From the NCBI GenBank assembly GCA_965214235.1, contig CBDCBH010000002.1:930001-994000 (forward strand): a DNA stretch of 64,000 nt, given 5' to 3'. Made by a program: the position numbers and the translations under genes. The DNA comes from Ilyomonas sp965214235 (GTDB lineage: Bacteria > Bacteroidota > Bacteroidia > Chitinophagales > Chitinophagaceae). The first letter of the stretch is position 1; each line of letters starts with the position of its first letter. The notes under the pieces were generated by a model. That model had not been told where the DNA came from, did no database searches, and was given only the letters and a program-made list of their open reading frames with translations. Shown here piece after piece: positions 1 through 8,657 of this stretch.

Positions 1-1
1 G

Positions 2-745
2 GCAACACAACATCCGGTAATGATGTTTAAACAAAACAACGATTCGCTTTTTATTGCAGCCGATACTTTGTTTACAGCCCGGCTTTCGGAGCTTTTAAAA
101 ACGCGAAAAATACCCGCTGCGCTTGATTCTGCGGTGTCGTTGGATAGTTTATTAAGATCTCCCAAGGATAGTTCGAAAGACCGGTATGTAGAAGCTTATT
201 ATCATGTTCGCATCTTCTCCGATTCGTTGCAGGCAACAGGTGACAGCTTGTTTTATTCAGCGGCCGATTCGGTGTTTCGGTTAATGAAAAATCCGATTGT
301 TTGGTCGAGCAACAGCCAGATAACAGGCGATACCATTTATCTTTTTACAAAAAATAAAAAACCCCAAAAAATAAATGTGTTTGAGAATGCCCTTGCCATT
401 AGCGATGTGGACAGCACACAATTTTTTAACCAGATAAAAGGTCGCATCATCAATGGATATTTTAAAGATGGGGAAATTAATTTTATACATACACAAGGCA
501 ATGCCGAAGCAGTTTATTATACACAGGATGATGACAGAAAATTTATAGGTGTTGATAAATCGAGCTGCGATGTTATTAATACATATTTTAAAGATAGAAA
601 ACCTGACCGCATAGCCCGACTTTATAATTTAAAAGGCACGTTTTATCCAATGCAGCAGGTTAACCACGATGAATTAAAATTACGCGGGTTTACCTGGCAG
701 AACGATAAACGACCAAAAAGTCGTGAAGAATTGTTTGGCAAATAA
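2..745 (+). CDS. OstA/LptA-like lipopolysaccharide-export protein, C-terminal part (5' truncated by window edge)
   Basis: The frame is open from base 2, and the first Met codons at 20 and 23 are probably internal, so this is the end of a longer gene. The visible 247 residues are short beta-strand repeats with the recurring pattern GD-hydrophobic (GDSLFYSAADSVFRL, QITGDTIYLF, GYFKDGEINFIHTQGNAEAVYY) typical of the OstA-like/LptA fold of Bacteroidota, which binds LPS or lipid A in the periplasm during transport to the outer membrane. The end carries a charged tail (NDKRPKSREELFGK). It converges tail to tail with the endonuclease III gene, with one base between the stop codons. The family assignment comes from pattern and composition, not from a diagnostic catalytic motif. 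Confidence 0.7.
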   Translation, partial: ATQHPVMMFKQNNDSLFIAADTLFTARLSELLKTRKIPAALDSAVSLDSLLRSPKDSSKDRYVEAYYHVRIFSDSLQATGDSLFYSAADSVFRLMKNPIVWSSNSQITGDTIYLFTKNKKPQKINVFENALAISDVDSTQFFNQIKGRIINGYFKDGEINFIHTQGNAEAVYYTQDDDRKFIGVDKSSCDVINTYFKDRKPDRIARLYNLKGTFYPMQQVNHDELKLRGFTWQNDKRPKSREELFGK

Positions 746-746
746 T

Positions 747-1427
747 TTATCTGTGCGATGTAACGCCAACCTGCCTGCAATAATCCAATTCAACACAGGT
801 TGAGCAATGCGGCATTTTACCGGTGCAAATATGTTTGCCAAACGGCATCAATAAACGGTTAATATCTATCCAGTTTTGTTTTTGCACGTTTTTTTCTAAA
901 GCAGTCATGGTTTGTTCGGGTGAAGAAGTTTGAATGAATCCCCAGCGGTTTACTACCCGATGCACATGAATATCAACCGAAATAGCCGCACTTTTTGTTG
1001 CTACACCCAACGCAAGGTTTGCGCACTTGGGTCCAACGCCTGAAAACGAAGTAAGCACTTCATAATTTGCCGGTAAAATCCCATCCCATTTTTCAACTGC
1101 TTCTTTAGCAATGTTAAGAATGGTATTTACTTTTTGGTAAGCGAACGTAGTTCCATGAATCAGTTCCGCCAATTTATCTTTACTCAATGCAGCAATTGCT
1201 TTGGCTGTTCTGGCTTTCGCAAATAAGCGATGCGAAACAGGAATGGTTACTTCATCTAAAGTGCGGATAGAAATGATGCACGAAATGAGCTGCTCAAACA
1301 CTGAAGTATATCCTTCGTCATATAGTTGAAACATGGCTGCATTTGGATACTTCGCTACCGCTTGTTCAATCAATTGCAACATGGTGGGTATGTCGTACGG
1401 CTTCTTCATGGTTGATTGCAAAAGCAA
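747..1427 (-). CDS. nth: Endonuclease III family DNA glycosylase/AP lyase
   Basis: Base-excision repair enzyme that removes oxidised pyrimidines and nicks at abasic sites. The helix-hairpin-helix reads FSGVGPKCAN, with the lysine in the position of the catalytic Lys, and is followed by VDIHVHRVVNRWG with the catalytic Asp. The C-terminus holds a [4Fe-4S] cluster motif C-x6-C-x2-C-x5-C (CTGKMPHCSTCVELDYC). Length 226 aa is normal for the family (about 210). Met7 (MKKPYD) is an equally good start, which would trim the 5' end to about base 1409. The usual LPGVGRKTAN is changed to FSGVGPKCAN, so it may be a divergent paralogue rather than the main housekeeping Nth. Confidence 0.9.
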   Translation of the reverse strand: MLLQSTMKKPYDIPTMLQLIEQAVAKYPNAAMFQLYDEGYTSVFEQLISCIISIRTLDEVTIPVSHRLFAKARTAKAIAALSKDKLAELIHGTTFAYQKVNTILNIAKEAVEKWDGILPANYEVLTSFSGVGPKCANLALGVATKSAAISVDIHVHRVVNRWGFIQTSSPEQTMTALEKNVQKQNWIDINRLLMPFGKHICTGKMPHCSTCVELDYCRQVGVTSHR

Positions 1428-1471
1428 TTATCTTACCAGTAGAAATTTGAACACGGATAACACTTATGAAA

Positions 1472-1501
1472 AGTTCCGAACCTTTTAAAAGGTTCGGAAC
1501 T
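1472..1501. repeat. Perfect 30-nt palindrome, probable terminator of the TonB receptor gene
   Basis: AGTTCCGAACC-TTTTAAAA-GGTTCGGAACT is a perfect inverted repeat between nth and the 3' end of the receptor gene. Read on the - strand the stem is followed by TTTT, as expected for a factor-independent terminator. The GC-rich symmetric stem could also be a dispersed REP-like element; a genome-wide copy count would decide. Confidence 0.65.
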
Positions 1502-1535
1502 CTTGCAGAAACATTCCCATCAATCCCTGTTCACA

Positions 1536-3983
1536 CTACTTCATAGTAAAAGCCAACGGAACATCAATTTTAAAGCTGATGTTTCGCCCCATATTATGAA
1601 TGCCCAGCGTTGGATTGTAAGGCGAGGTAAAATATTTTAACCGGCTTAAATGATCGTAATAAGCAACATTAAAAAGGTTATCGTCCATTACATAAATGTT
1701 GAACATGGTTTTGTTTTTTTTGTTCGTAAATCCGCAGCCAACACCGGCATTAAACAAAGCATAACCAGCCGTTGGCGTTTCGGTATTATCGGTTAAATAA
1801 ACACGGTTTTGGCGGGCATAATAAACGGCTTGCGCTTTGATGAAACCATTTATAATATGGTTTTGTTTTGATGCAAAATCGTAACGCAATTCAGATACGC
1901 CATGAAACGGCGGAATAAGCGGAAGATAACGCGAACTGTCGTTTATTTTTATATCATTGGTTGCTTTGTTTTTACCATATACGGTTGATAAACTATTTTC
2001 AAAATGCAATGGCTTGATGATGTGAAAATCAATATTCATTTCACCGCCATATAACTGTGCCTTGCCTTGCTGAAATTTGTAGGTTTGATTACCTGCCACA
2101 ATTATGGAATCGGCACCGGTTGCGGTTACTAATTTTTGATTGAAAATATAGTTGTTGATGCTGTTATTAAACAGGCTAACATTGATTACCACATACTGTG
2201 ATGAGTAAGTAAAACCAATATCTTCCTGCAAGCTGAATTCAGGTTTGAATTTATCGCTTCCGATTTGGTAAAGATTGGTTCCCGGATGAACGCCGTTAGC
2301 AGAAATTTCGGAAATGTTTGGCGCTCTGAAACCCCTTGCTACATTGGCTTTGAACGATACTTTATCATTTGCATTATAAGTAAACCCAAGGCTGCCCGAT
2401 GCACCCGAAAATACATGCCGGTAGTTATTGAAAACCGCTGTATCGTTTGGCGAAGCCGGTGTTGATAAAGCTTTTGGGAAACCAGTTACCGGGTTGGTAG
2501 TTGTGTACAAAGCAAAGTTTTGAAATGAGCGGGTATCATATCGCACACCGCCCGAAAAATCCCATTTGCCAACCGTCTTTTTTGCATATACAAAAGGGCC
2601 AATATCGAACTGATGGTAAGAAGGAATGATAAAGTCGGTTCCTTTGGTAACATCATTGGTTTGATACATGCCATTAACGCCCACCGAAACATTCCAGTTT
2701 TTATCTTCAGGGAAGAACCATTTTACATCGTAATTATAAGTATTGAGCCGCAAATCAAGCCCGGCAATAGTTAATTCTTCAGGATGAGAAAACTCCTGCC
2801 GGTGATTGTTTTGGTAGGCAAGGTTTACTCCTAAACGACCGTTACCCAATGTAATGCTATTGTTACTGTACAAACGATAGTTGCGAACCCTTTGATAAGT
2901 TCCTGTAATATCGTACGACTTTAATTCCTGTGGCGAAATAATAGCTCTTACCGTATCAGCTTCAGTAGTCTGTTTGGTAAATTGTCCGGTTACTAAATCG
3001 CGGCTGCCATCCGGTATTTTTTGTTTATCATCAAACAAAGAAAAAGAAAGATGCGAATAGCCCCAGTTTGCATGTTTGCCAAGATAAGCCGTTGCGTCCC
3101 GTTCTTTAAACGAAGTGCCATACACTCTTCCATCCATTTTATTTTGATAGTTGGTAGCTTCTTTGTCCGATAATCTGCCTAACCATTCCCATCCATGCTT
3201 TGTTCCGCTTAGCATTGCCGTGCCGCCGTACTGACCGTTGTTGGTATGATATTCTCCAATTACATCGCCCACAATTTTTCCTTCCGGTGCAGGCTGCGTA
3301 GGTATTAAATTCACAACCCCTGCCAACGCATCGGAGCCGTAACTCAGGCTTGCCGGCCCTTTTACCACTTCTACCCTATCAATGCTGTATTGGTCAACTT
3401 CAATTCCATGTTCATCACCCCATTGCTGCCCTTCCTGGCGCACACCATCATACAACGTTAAGATGCGATTAAAACCCAGGCCGCGTATGTATGGTTTTGA
3501 AATATTGGGACCTGTAGTTACTGCTGTAATACCTGGCACTTTGCTAATGGCATCAATGATATTATTGTTGAGATTGGAAGAAAGATAAGCATGGCTGATA
3601 GAAACGATAGGAATGGCGCTGCGCTTGATTTGCGCCGCTTTGGACAAGCCCGTTACTACCACTTCGCTTTCTTCTACAACGTTTTCGGGCAACTGAAAAT
3701 TTTGGGTTGAAGTAGTTGTAAAACTGATGTTGTGCGTAACCGATTTATAACCGATGGAACGTGCTTCCACCACAAAATTTCCGGCTGGTAAATTTTTAAA
3801 AGAATAATTACCTGACGAATCGGTAATAACTCCTAAACGCAAATCATTAATATAAACGGAAGCGGCTTCGAGTGGAGTACCATCTTTGGCTGACACCACT
3901 TTACCGTTTAAGGTTCGTTGTGCCGATAAATGAAAACTTAAAAGAAAAACAATGATGGTGAAATAGAAGTATTTTAAAAGCAT
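1536..3983 (-). CDS. TonB-dependent receptor with N-terminal carboxypeptidase-like domain (probable metal uptake)
   Basis: Outer-membrane gated transporter of 815 aa from the preferred start at 3983. This start directly precedes a signal peptide (MLLKYFYFTIIVFLLSFHLSAQ); the frame is open to 4076 but those upstream residues look untranslated. Order: signal peptide, CarboxypepD_reg-like beta-sandwich (LNGKVVSAKDGTPLEAASVYI), plug with GLSKAAQIKRSAIPIVSIS and VEVVKGPASLSYGSDALAGVVNL, then a 22-strand-type barrel ending in an aromatic/hydrophobic strand (FKIDVPLAFTMK). The plug loop GQQWGDEHGIEVDQ carries acidic residues and a His, as in ZnuD-type zinc receptors (SPDH-type loop), so divalent metal is the inferred substrate. 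It is transcribed divergently from the small secreted protein at 4155 and is paralogous to the receptor at 6099. Confidence 0.88.
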   Translation of the reverse strand: MLLKYFYFTIIVFLLSFHLSAQRTLNGKVVSAKDGTPLEAASVYINDLRLGVITDSSGNYSFKNLPAGNFVVEARSIGYKSVTHNISFTTTSTQNFQLPENVVEESEVVVTGLSKAAQIKRSAIPIVSISHAYLSSNLNNNIIDAISKVPGITAVTTGPNISKPYIRGLGFNRILTLYDGVRQEGQQWGDEHGIEVDQYSIDRVEVVKGPASLSYGSDALAGVVNLIPTQPAPEGKIVGDVIGEYHTNNGQYGGTAMLSGTKHGWEWLGRLSDKEATNYQNKMDGRVYGTSFKERDATAYLGKHANWGYSHLSFSLFDDKQKIPDGSRDLVTGQFTKQTTEADTVRAIISPQELKSYDITGTYQRVRNYRLYSNNSITLGNGRLGVNLAYQNNHRQEFSHPEELTIAGLDLRLNTYNYDVKWFFPEDKNWNVSVGVNGMYQTNDVTKGTDFIIPSYHQFDIGPFVYAKKTVGKWDFSGGVRYDTRSFQNFALYTTTNPVTGFPKALSTPASPNDTAVFNNYRHVFSGASGSLGFTYNANDKVSFKANVARGFRAPNISEISANGVHPGTNLYQIGSDKFKPEFSLQEDIGFTYSSQYVVINVSLFNNSINNYIFNQKLVTATGADSIIVAGNQTYKFQQGKAQLYGGEMNIDFHIIKPLHFENSLSTVYGKNKATNDIKINDSSRYLPLIPPFHGVSELRYDFASKQNHIINGFIKAQAVYYARQNRVYLTDNTETPTAGYALFNAGVGCGFTNKKNKTMFNIYVMDDNLFNVAYYDHLSRLKYFTSPYNPTLGIHNMGRNISFKIDVPLAFTMK

Positions 3984-4114
3984 AGTGCCAATCAATTTAA
4001 AATTGAAAATTCTTATGTTGATATTCGGTTCTTGAAAAACAAATAACAGCAAATTAAAACAAAACAAAAAGAACAAATAAAAAACTAAGCTCTATTATTT
4101 AACAATTTTATTTT

Positions 4115-4146
4115 TTGAAACCATGTTGCAATTTCCTTTATATTTG
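4115..4146 (+). promoter_or_regulatory. Bacteroidota-type promoter for the 4155 gene
   Basis: TATATTTG at 4139-4146 is an exact match to the TAnnTTTG -7 box of Bacteroidota primary-sigma promoters. A TTG lies 21 bases upstream (4115-4117). The ATG at 4155 follows within 10 bases, so the leader would be very short. Confidence 0.5.
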
Positions 4147-4154
4147 TTTGGTAG

Positions 4155-4469
4155 ATGTGCAGAATTAATTTAAAAATAGCCGCAGTTTTATTTCTGCTTT
4201 TGCTTATTCAAAACGTTGGACTGCGCTTGTGGTTGCATGATGCTTTTCACGAAGCAAATTTCTCAAAACATTCAGCTACCAATACCGCACATTTTTCAAT
4301 ATCTTGTTCGTGCCTTGATGATTTCTTTACTCCCCTTCTTCCAGCGGAACATTCTGAAATAGCAAAGCCTGAAAAATCATTCTTACCGGTTCTAAATATC
4401 TACACCGAATATTTTATTTCTGTTCAAAAGGATTTTCATTCCTTACGAGGTCCGCCCCAAATTATTTAA
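4155..4469 (+). CDS. Small secreted/membrane protein, His- and Cys-containing, unknown function
   Basis: 104 aa with one N-terminal hydrophobic segment (about residues 6-22, AAVLFLLLLIQNVGLRLW) followed by a soluble tail with HDAFHEANFSKHSATNTAH and a CSC motif. His/Cys spacing like this is compatible with metal binding but is not diagnostic. It lies head to head with one TonB receptor gene and 170 bases upstream of an operon ending in another, so a role in the same uptake process is likely by position. I do not recognise the family. Confidence 0.6.
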   Translation: MCRINLKIAAVLFLLLLIQNVGLRLWLHDAFHEANFSKHSATNTAHFSISCSCLDDFFTPLLPAEHSEIAKPEKSFLPVLNIYTEYFISVQKDFHSLRGPPQII

Positions 4470-4552
4470 TCCTTCTACAATTTTATTGTTCACACCTAAG
4501 CATCGTACACATGTATGTTCTGCTTTGCGGTGCGCTAATGCGATTTGTTTAC

Positions 4553-4609
4553 AAACTTCTTCTTTTAATGTTCAATTGTTTTTAGTATAAACATTGAAAG
4601 AAGAAGTTT
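4553..4609 (+). promoter_or_regulatory. Long hairpin in the leader of the lipoprotein-receptor operon
   Basis: Bases 4553-4572 (AAACTTCTTCTTTTAATGTT) pair with 4590-4609 over 20 bp with a single G.U. The loop is 17 nt. No T-run follows, and the ATG of the lipoprotein gene starts 30 bases downstream. It may be a processing or attenuation structure between the 4155 gene and the operon, or a remnant of a small mobile element. Confidence 0.5.
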
Positions 4610-4639
4610 ATTCTAATCATACATTCTAATTTATCTACC

Positions 4640-5305
4640 ATGCAAATCTTATTTTCTTTCAGAAATATATTGTTCTTTACTATTGCTTTTGGCTCAACCA
4701 TTCTATTAGATGGCTGTAATAAAAATGTATCAACCATAACACCAGCTCCTGTGAGTAACGAATTTCTTACAACAGTAGAATTGGTTTTTCAAAATTCAGC
4801 TAACCCAGCAGACAGTGGCAGAGCTATCTGGCGGCAATTAGACCCTACAGGTGCAAAGGCGCCAGACACCAGTCTTGCCGTTTTAAAGCTAAAAGCTGGC
4901 ACAACCTATAATGTAAATGTTTTGATTCTGGACGAAACAAAAACACCAGCTGATACGGTGAGTTTGGTAATCAAAGCAAGACAAAACATTCATTTGTTTT
5001 TCTTTCAGCCGACTCCTATTTCACCATCTAATTTGGTGATTAGCAAGACGACAACTTATATACCGGTATCGGACGGAACTGTTACCAGTGCAACAGGTCC
5101 TTATTTGAATTTAACCATAAACAGAACAGATGTTGACGCAAACACACCTCCTTTACAGATAGGGCTTACTGATAATTTTATTACAGGGGCTGCCAGCGCT
5201 GGATCGCTGCGGGTTGTGCTAAGACATCAGCCAAATACAAAAAACGGAACCTATGATAACGGTTCCTCGGATCTTGATGTAAACTACCAGGTAGCTATTA
5301 ATTAA
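4640..5305 (+). CDS. Lipoprotein of a TonB receptor operon, unknown function
   Basis: 221 aa. A hydrophobic signal sequence ends in the lipobox-like LLDGC (Cys at about residue 26), so the mature protein should be lipid-anchored. The body is beta-rich with Thr/Ser/Pro and repeated phrases such as ELVFQNSANPADSG and LKLKAGTTYNVNVLILDE, suggesting an immunoglobulin-like or transthyretin-like sandwich. It is first of three closely spaced + strand genes (19 and 12 base gaps) ending in the receptor at 6099. It probably acts at the outer membrane with that receptor, perhaps in ligand capture. No catalytic motif is seen. Confidence 0.75.
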   Translation: MQILFSFRNILFFTIAFGSTILLDGCNKNVSTITPAPVSNEFLTTVELVFQNSANPADSGRAIWRQLDPTGAKAPDTSLAVLKLKAGTTYNVNVLILDETKTPADTVSLVIKARQNIHLFFFQPTPISPSNLVISKTTTYIPVSDGTVTSATGPYLNLTINRTDVDANTPPLQIGLTDNFITGAASAGSLRVVLRHQPNTKNGTYDNGSSDLDVNYQVAIN

Positions 5306-5324
5306 TTCAAATAAACTATTATTT

Positions 5325-6086
5325 ATGAGATTTATAAATTCAGCATTGGCTGTAATAGTCTTTGTATTGTTATCATCTTCAGCATTTTCTCAAAAAGGTT
5401 CAAGCTTTATCGGGTTAAGTGGTGGCGTTTCCATACCAACAGGGAATTGGGGCAAAGCAGATTATATTGTTAGTATACAAGGGTATCAGAATGATCCTGC
5501 CGGATTTGCTGCGATTGGTGGCATAGTTCAATTAAACGGAGCTTATTTTTTTTCAAAACACATTGGCGTAGGTGGACTCATCAGTTATGGCACTTATAAA
5601 ACAAAAAACTTAGATACTTTATCCGGCGGTTACCGCGAATCGTTTGATGTAGACCAGGTAATTACAAGTGCAAACAGCTATGAGATTTTGAATGTTTTAC
5701 CAGGATTGTATTTTAATTTTCCTGTTGATAAAAACTTGTCCATAACTGCCAGAACATTAGCAGGTATTACTTCAGCCAAAACACCGCAGTATGCTGTTTC
5801 TGTGAAAGATGGAGGAGTTGAGGATGGTACTTTTTACCAAGAATCAGCCTTTAAAACGGCATTTGCTTTTAACGTTGGTGCAGGGGTAAGTTATGATATA
5901 TTCAAACAGCTTTTTGTTGATTTAAGAGCAGATTATTTTTATTCAAAGCCCGATTTTACAATTGAAAATACGCAACGCCAAAACGCAGCAGGCAGGCTCA
6001 TAACATCGTATAACGAACCATTACAAGGTGCCAATATTACCTTAGGTGTGTCTTATCATTTTGGTGCAAAAACAAACCACAAGTAA
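5325..6086 (+). CDS. Outer-membrane beta-barrel protein
   Basis: 253 aa with signal peptide (MRFINSALAVIVFVLLSSSAFSQ) followed by alternating amphipathic strands (FIGLSGGVSIPTGNWGKADY, IGVGGLISYGTYKT, VDLRADYFYSKPDF) and a C-terminal ITLGVSYHFG strand, the pattern of an 8-10 stranded OmpW/OmpA-like barrel. It sits between the lipoprotein and the TonB receptor and is probably co-transcribed with both. The substrate is unknown. Confidence 0.8.
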   Translation: MRFINSALAVIVFVLLSSSAFSQKGSSFIGLSGGVSIPTGNWGKADYIVSIQGYQNDPAGFAAIGGIVQLNGAYFFSKHIGVGGLISYGTYKTKNLDTLSGGYRESFDVDQVITSANSYEILNVLPGLYFNFPVDKNLSITARTLAGITSAKTPQYAVSVKDGGVEDGTFYQESAFKTAFAFNVGAGVSYDIFKQLFVDLRADYFYSKPDFTIENTQRQNAAGRLITSYNEPLQGANITLGVSYHFGAKTNHK

Positions 6087-6098
6087 TATAAACAGGGG

Positions 6099-8480
6099 AT
6101 GCTTTTAAAAAAACAAGTTTTGTTTTTGGCACTTTTTATCGGTACGTGCCAATATGTGGTTGCACAAACAAATGCATGTGCACTTTCGTTGAAGGGATAT
6201 GTTAATACCGGTATTTTAAAAGCATCCCCTTTATCCGGCGTTTCTGTTTCTGTTGATCAATTGGGCAATGGTGTTATCACCGACAGCAGTGGTTACTTCT
6301 CAATCCCAAACCTTTGTGCCGGAAAAAAAGAAATAAAAATTCGGTTCACGGGTTACAAAACCATAGATACTTTCCTGCTGCTAAACGATAGTAAATCAGT
6401 CAATTTTGCATTGATGCCTGATACTTCTCAATTAGCAAATGTAACCGTCTCCGATGTTATTATTCATAAGGATCAAATAACGACGGCAGTAAAAACTACA
6501 TTAAGCGGACAGGCATTGGAAGAAACAAGAGGACTTTCGTTGGGCGAATCGCTAAAAGGAATTGCGGGCGTAAACAGTATTCAAAATGGACCTAACATTT
6601 CTAAACCTGTTATCCATGGTGTTTATAGTAACCGGATTTTGATCATGAACAATGGCGTGCGTCAGGAAGGTCAGACGTGGGGTAACGATCATGCACCTGA
6701 AATTGATCCGTTTATCGCTACAAAAATAACCGTAATTAAAGGAGCTGCCAGCATAAGGTATGGCTCCGATGCAATAGGCGGTGTTATTCTTTTAGATCCG
6801 AAAGACTTACCCTTGCAACCCGGAACGAATGGGGAAATAAACTTAGTTGGCATGACGAACGGTAACATTGGAGTTGCTTCAGGTATGCTGGAAGGTGCGG
6901 GAGATAAGCAATTGAAAGGATTTAGCTACCGGGTACAGGGAACATTAAAAAAAGCAGGCAACGCGGAAGCACCGGATTATTATATTGGCAATACCGGGTT
7001 TGGTGAAGATGATTATTCGGCTACGATTGCTTATAACAAGCCGCGCTATGGCACTGAAATTTATTACAGCAGGTTTGATACAAAAATAGGCATCGCTTCA
7101 GCATCGCATATTGGGACCATTGCCGATTTGTACGAAGCTATTCAACGCCCTGAACCTGCTGTTCCTGCCCATTTTACTTATTCCGTAGTACGACCTTATC
7201 AAGCTGTAAACCATCAATTGATAAAGTGGACTGCTTATTTAAATTTAAATAAAAGTTTTGGAAGAATTGAAGCCACGTATGCTTTTCAAAAAGACATCCG
7301 AAAAGAGTATGATGCCGATGTTTCTTTCAACGATTCGATAGCTCGATTGAATCCACCCGATTTGTATTTCAAATTAAATACAACTACTGTTGATTTAATT
7401 TGGGAACATCCTGCTATAAAAAAGAAAATAGTTGGCAGCATTGGATTTAATTTCATAACACATGGCAATATTCAACAGGGAACCGGGTACCAGGAATTGA
7501 TTCCCAATTTTCAAGATTATGGCGGTGGTATTTTTGCCATCGAAAAATATGAACACAAAAAGCTGACACTGGAAGCTGGCGTAAGATATGACTACAGATG
7601 GTTGCAGGCTTACACAATAAACGGAACTACACTTATTGAAAACCGCCCTACTTACAACTGGCAAAATATAACAGCAAACGTTGGTGTTATTTACAAACCC
7701 ACGGATGAAATTGCGCTCACCTATAATTTTGGAACGGCATGGCGACCTCCGCAGGTAATTGAATTGTTTGCCAATGGCATTCATCAAAGTGCTGCTTCCT
7801 GGGAAAATGGCGACAGCTCTTTAAAACTGGAGAAGTCGTACAATAACAATCTGAACTTCATTTACCGGCATAAAAGTTTTGAAGTGGAGGCAGACTTTTA
7901 TGCTAATTATTTTAATGGTTATATTTATCTGCGTCCCGACAGTACACCTAGAGTAACTATACAAGGTGCTTTTCCTTCTTTTACTTATACGCAGGTTAAA
8001 TCTGCATTGTTTACAGGGGTAGACTTTTCATTTACTTATAAACTGTTTACTCCTCTTTCTTTTACATCAAAAATGTCTATTGTAAGAGCTAAAAATTTAG
8101 ACAATCAAACGTGGCTGATCAACATACCTGCAGACAGGTTTGACAATAGTTTGCGATACACATTCTTATTAAAAAAGAAAGTAAAAAACTTATTTTTTGG
8201 TGTGTCCAATCTTGCCGTTGCAAAACAAACAAGAGTGCCGCCGAATAGTTATATTAAAGACTACGCGCCCCCACCAGCCGGCTATGTTTTATGGGGATTA
8301 GAAACCGGCTGCAGCTTGTATGTTGGCAAACAACATTTTGATGTAAGCCTGTCAGCCAACAATGTAACAAATGTTGCTTATCGCGATTATCTTGACAGGT
8401 TCAGATATTTTGTTTATAACCCGGGAAGAAATATAATTTTACGAATTACAATGCCTCTGAATTTTTCAAAAAATAAATAA
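6099..8480 (+). CDS. TonB-dependent receptor, paralogue of the 1536 receptor
   Basis: 793 aa with signal peptide (to about residue 22, CQYVVAQ), a carboxypeptidase-like N-terminal domain (GYVNTGILKASPLSGVSVSV, GVITDSSGYFSI), plug (SLGESLKGIAGVNSIQNG, ITVIKGAASIRYGSDAIGGV) and a long barrel ending in FVYNPGRNIILRITMPLNF. The plug loop GQTWGNDHAPEIDP parallels GQQWGDEHGIEVDQ of the first receptor and the acidic/His loop of zinc-type receptors. Last gene of the three-gene operon. Divalent-cation uptake is inferred; siderophore or peptide uptake cannot be excluded. Confidence 0.88.
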   Translation: MLLKKQVLFLALFIGTCQYVVAQTNACALSLKGYVNTGILKASPLSGVSVSVDQLGNGVITDSSGYFSIPNLCAGKKEIKIRFTGYKTIDTFLLLNDSKSVNFALMPDTSQLANVTVSDVIIHKDQITTAVKTTLSGQALEETRGLSLGESLKGIAGVNSIQNGPNISKPVIHGVYSNRILIMNNGVRQEGQTWGNDHAPEIDPFIATKITVIKGAASIRYGSDAIGGVILLDPKDLPLQPGTNGEINLVGMTNGNIGVASGMLEGAGDKQLKGFSYRVQGTLKKAGNAEAPDYYIGNTGFGEDDYSATIAYNKPRYGTEIYYSRFDTKIGIASASHIGTIADLYEAIQRPEPAVPAHFTYSVVRPYQAVNHQLIKWTAYLNLNKSFGRIEATYAFQKDIRKEYDADVSFNDSIARLNPPDLYFKLNTTTVDLIWEHPAIKKKIVGSIGFNFITHGNIQQGTGYQELIPNFQDYGGGIFAIEKYEHKKLTLEAGVRYDYRWLQAYTINGTTLIENRPTYNWQNITANVGVIYKPTDEIALTYNFGTAWRPPQVIELFANGIHQSAASWENGDSSLKLEKSYNNNLNFIYRHKSFEVEADFYANYFNGYIYLRPDSTPRVTIQGAFPSFTYTQVKSALFTGVDFSFTYKLFTPLSFTSKMSIVRAKNLDNQTWLINIPADRFDNSLRYTFLLKKKVKNLFFGVSNLAVAKQTRVPPNSYIKDYAPPPAGYVLWGLETGCSLYVGKQHFDVSLSANNVTNVAYRDYLDRFRYFVYNPGRNIILRITMPLNFSKNK

Positions 8481-8657
8481 GCGGGTTCTCTTTTAACTGC
8501 CTCTTTTTCTAATTGAAAGATTTTTCTTTAATGAGATTTGTATCGATTGAGGTGAAGACAAGAAGCCATCATTGATAAAGAAATAACATAGCCTGATCTG
8601 CCTTATTCAAAGATAATTTCTTCATCATTCAAACTATTTTCTTTACATCTTTGTGGC

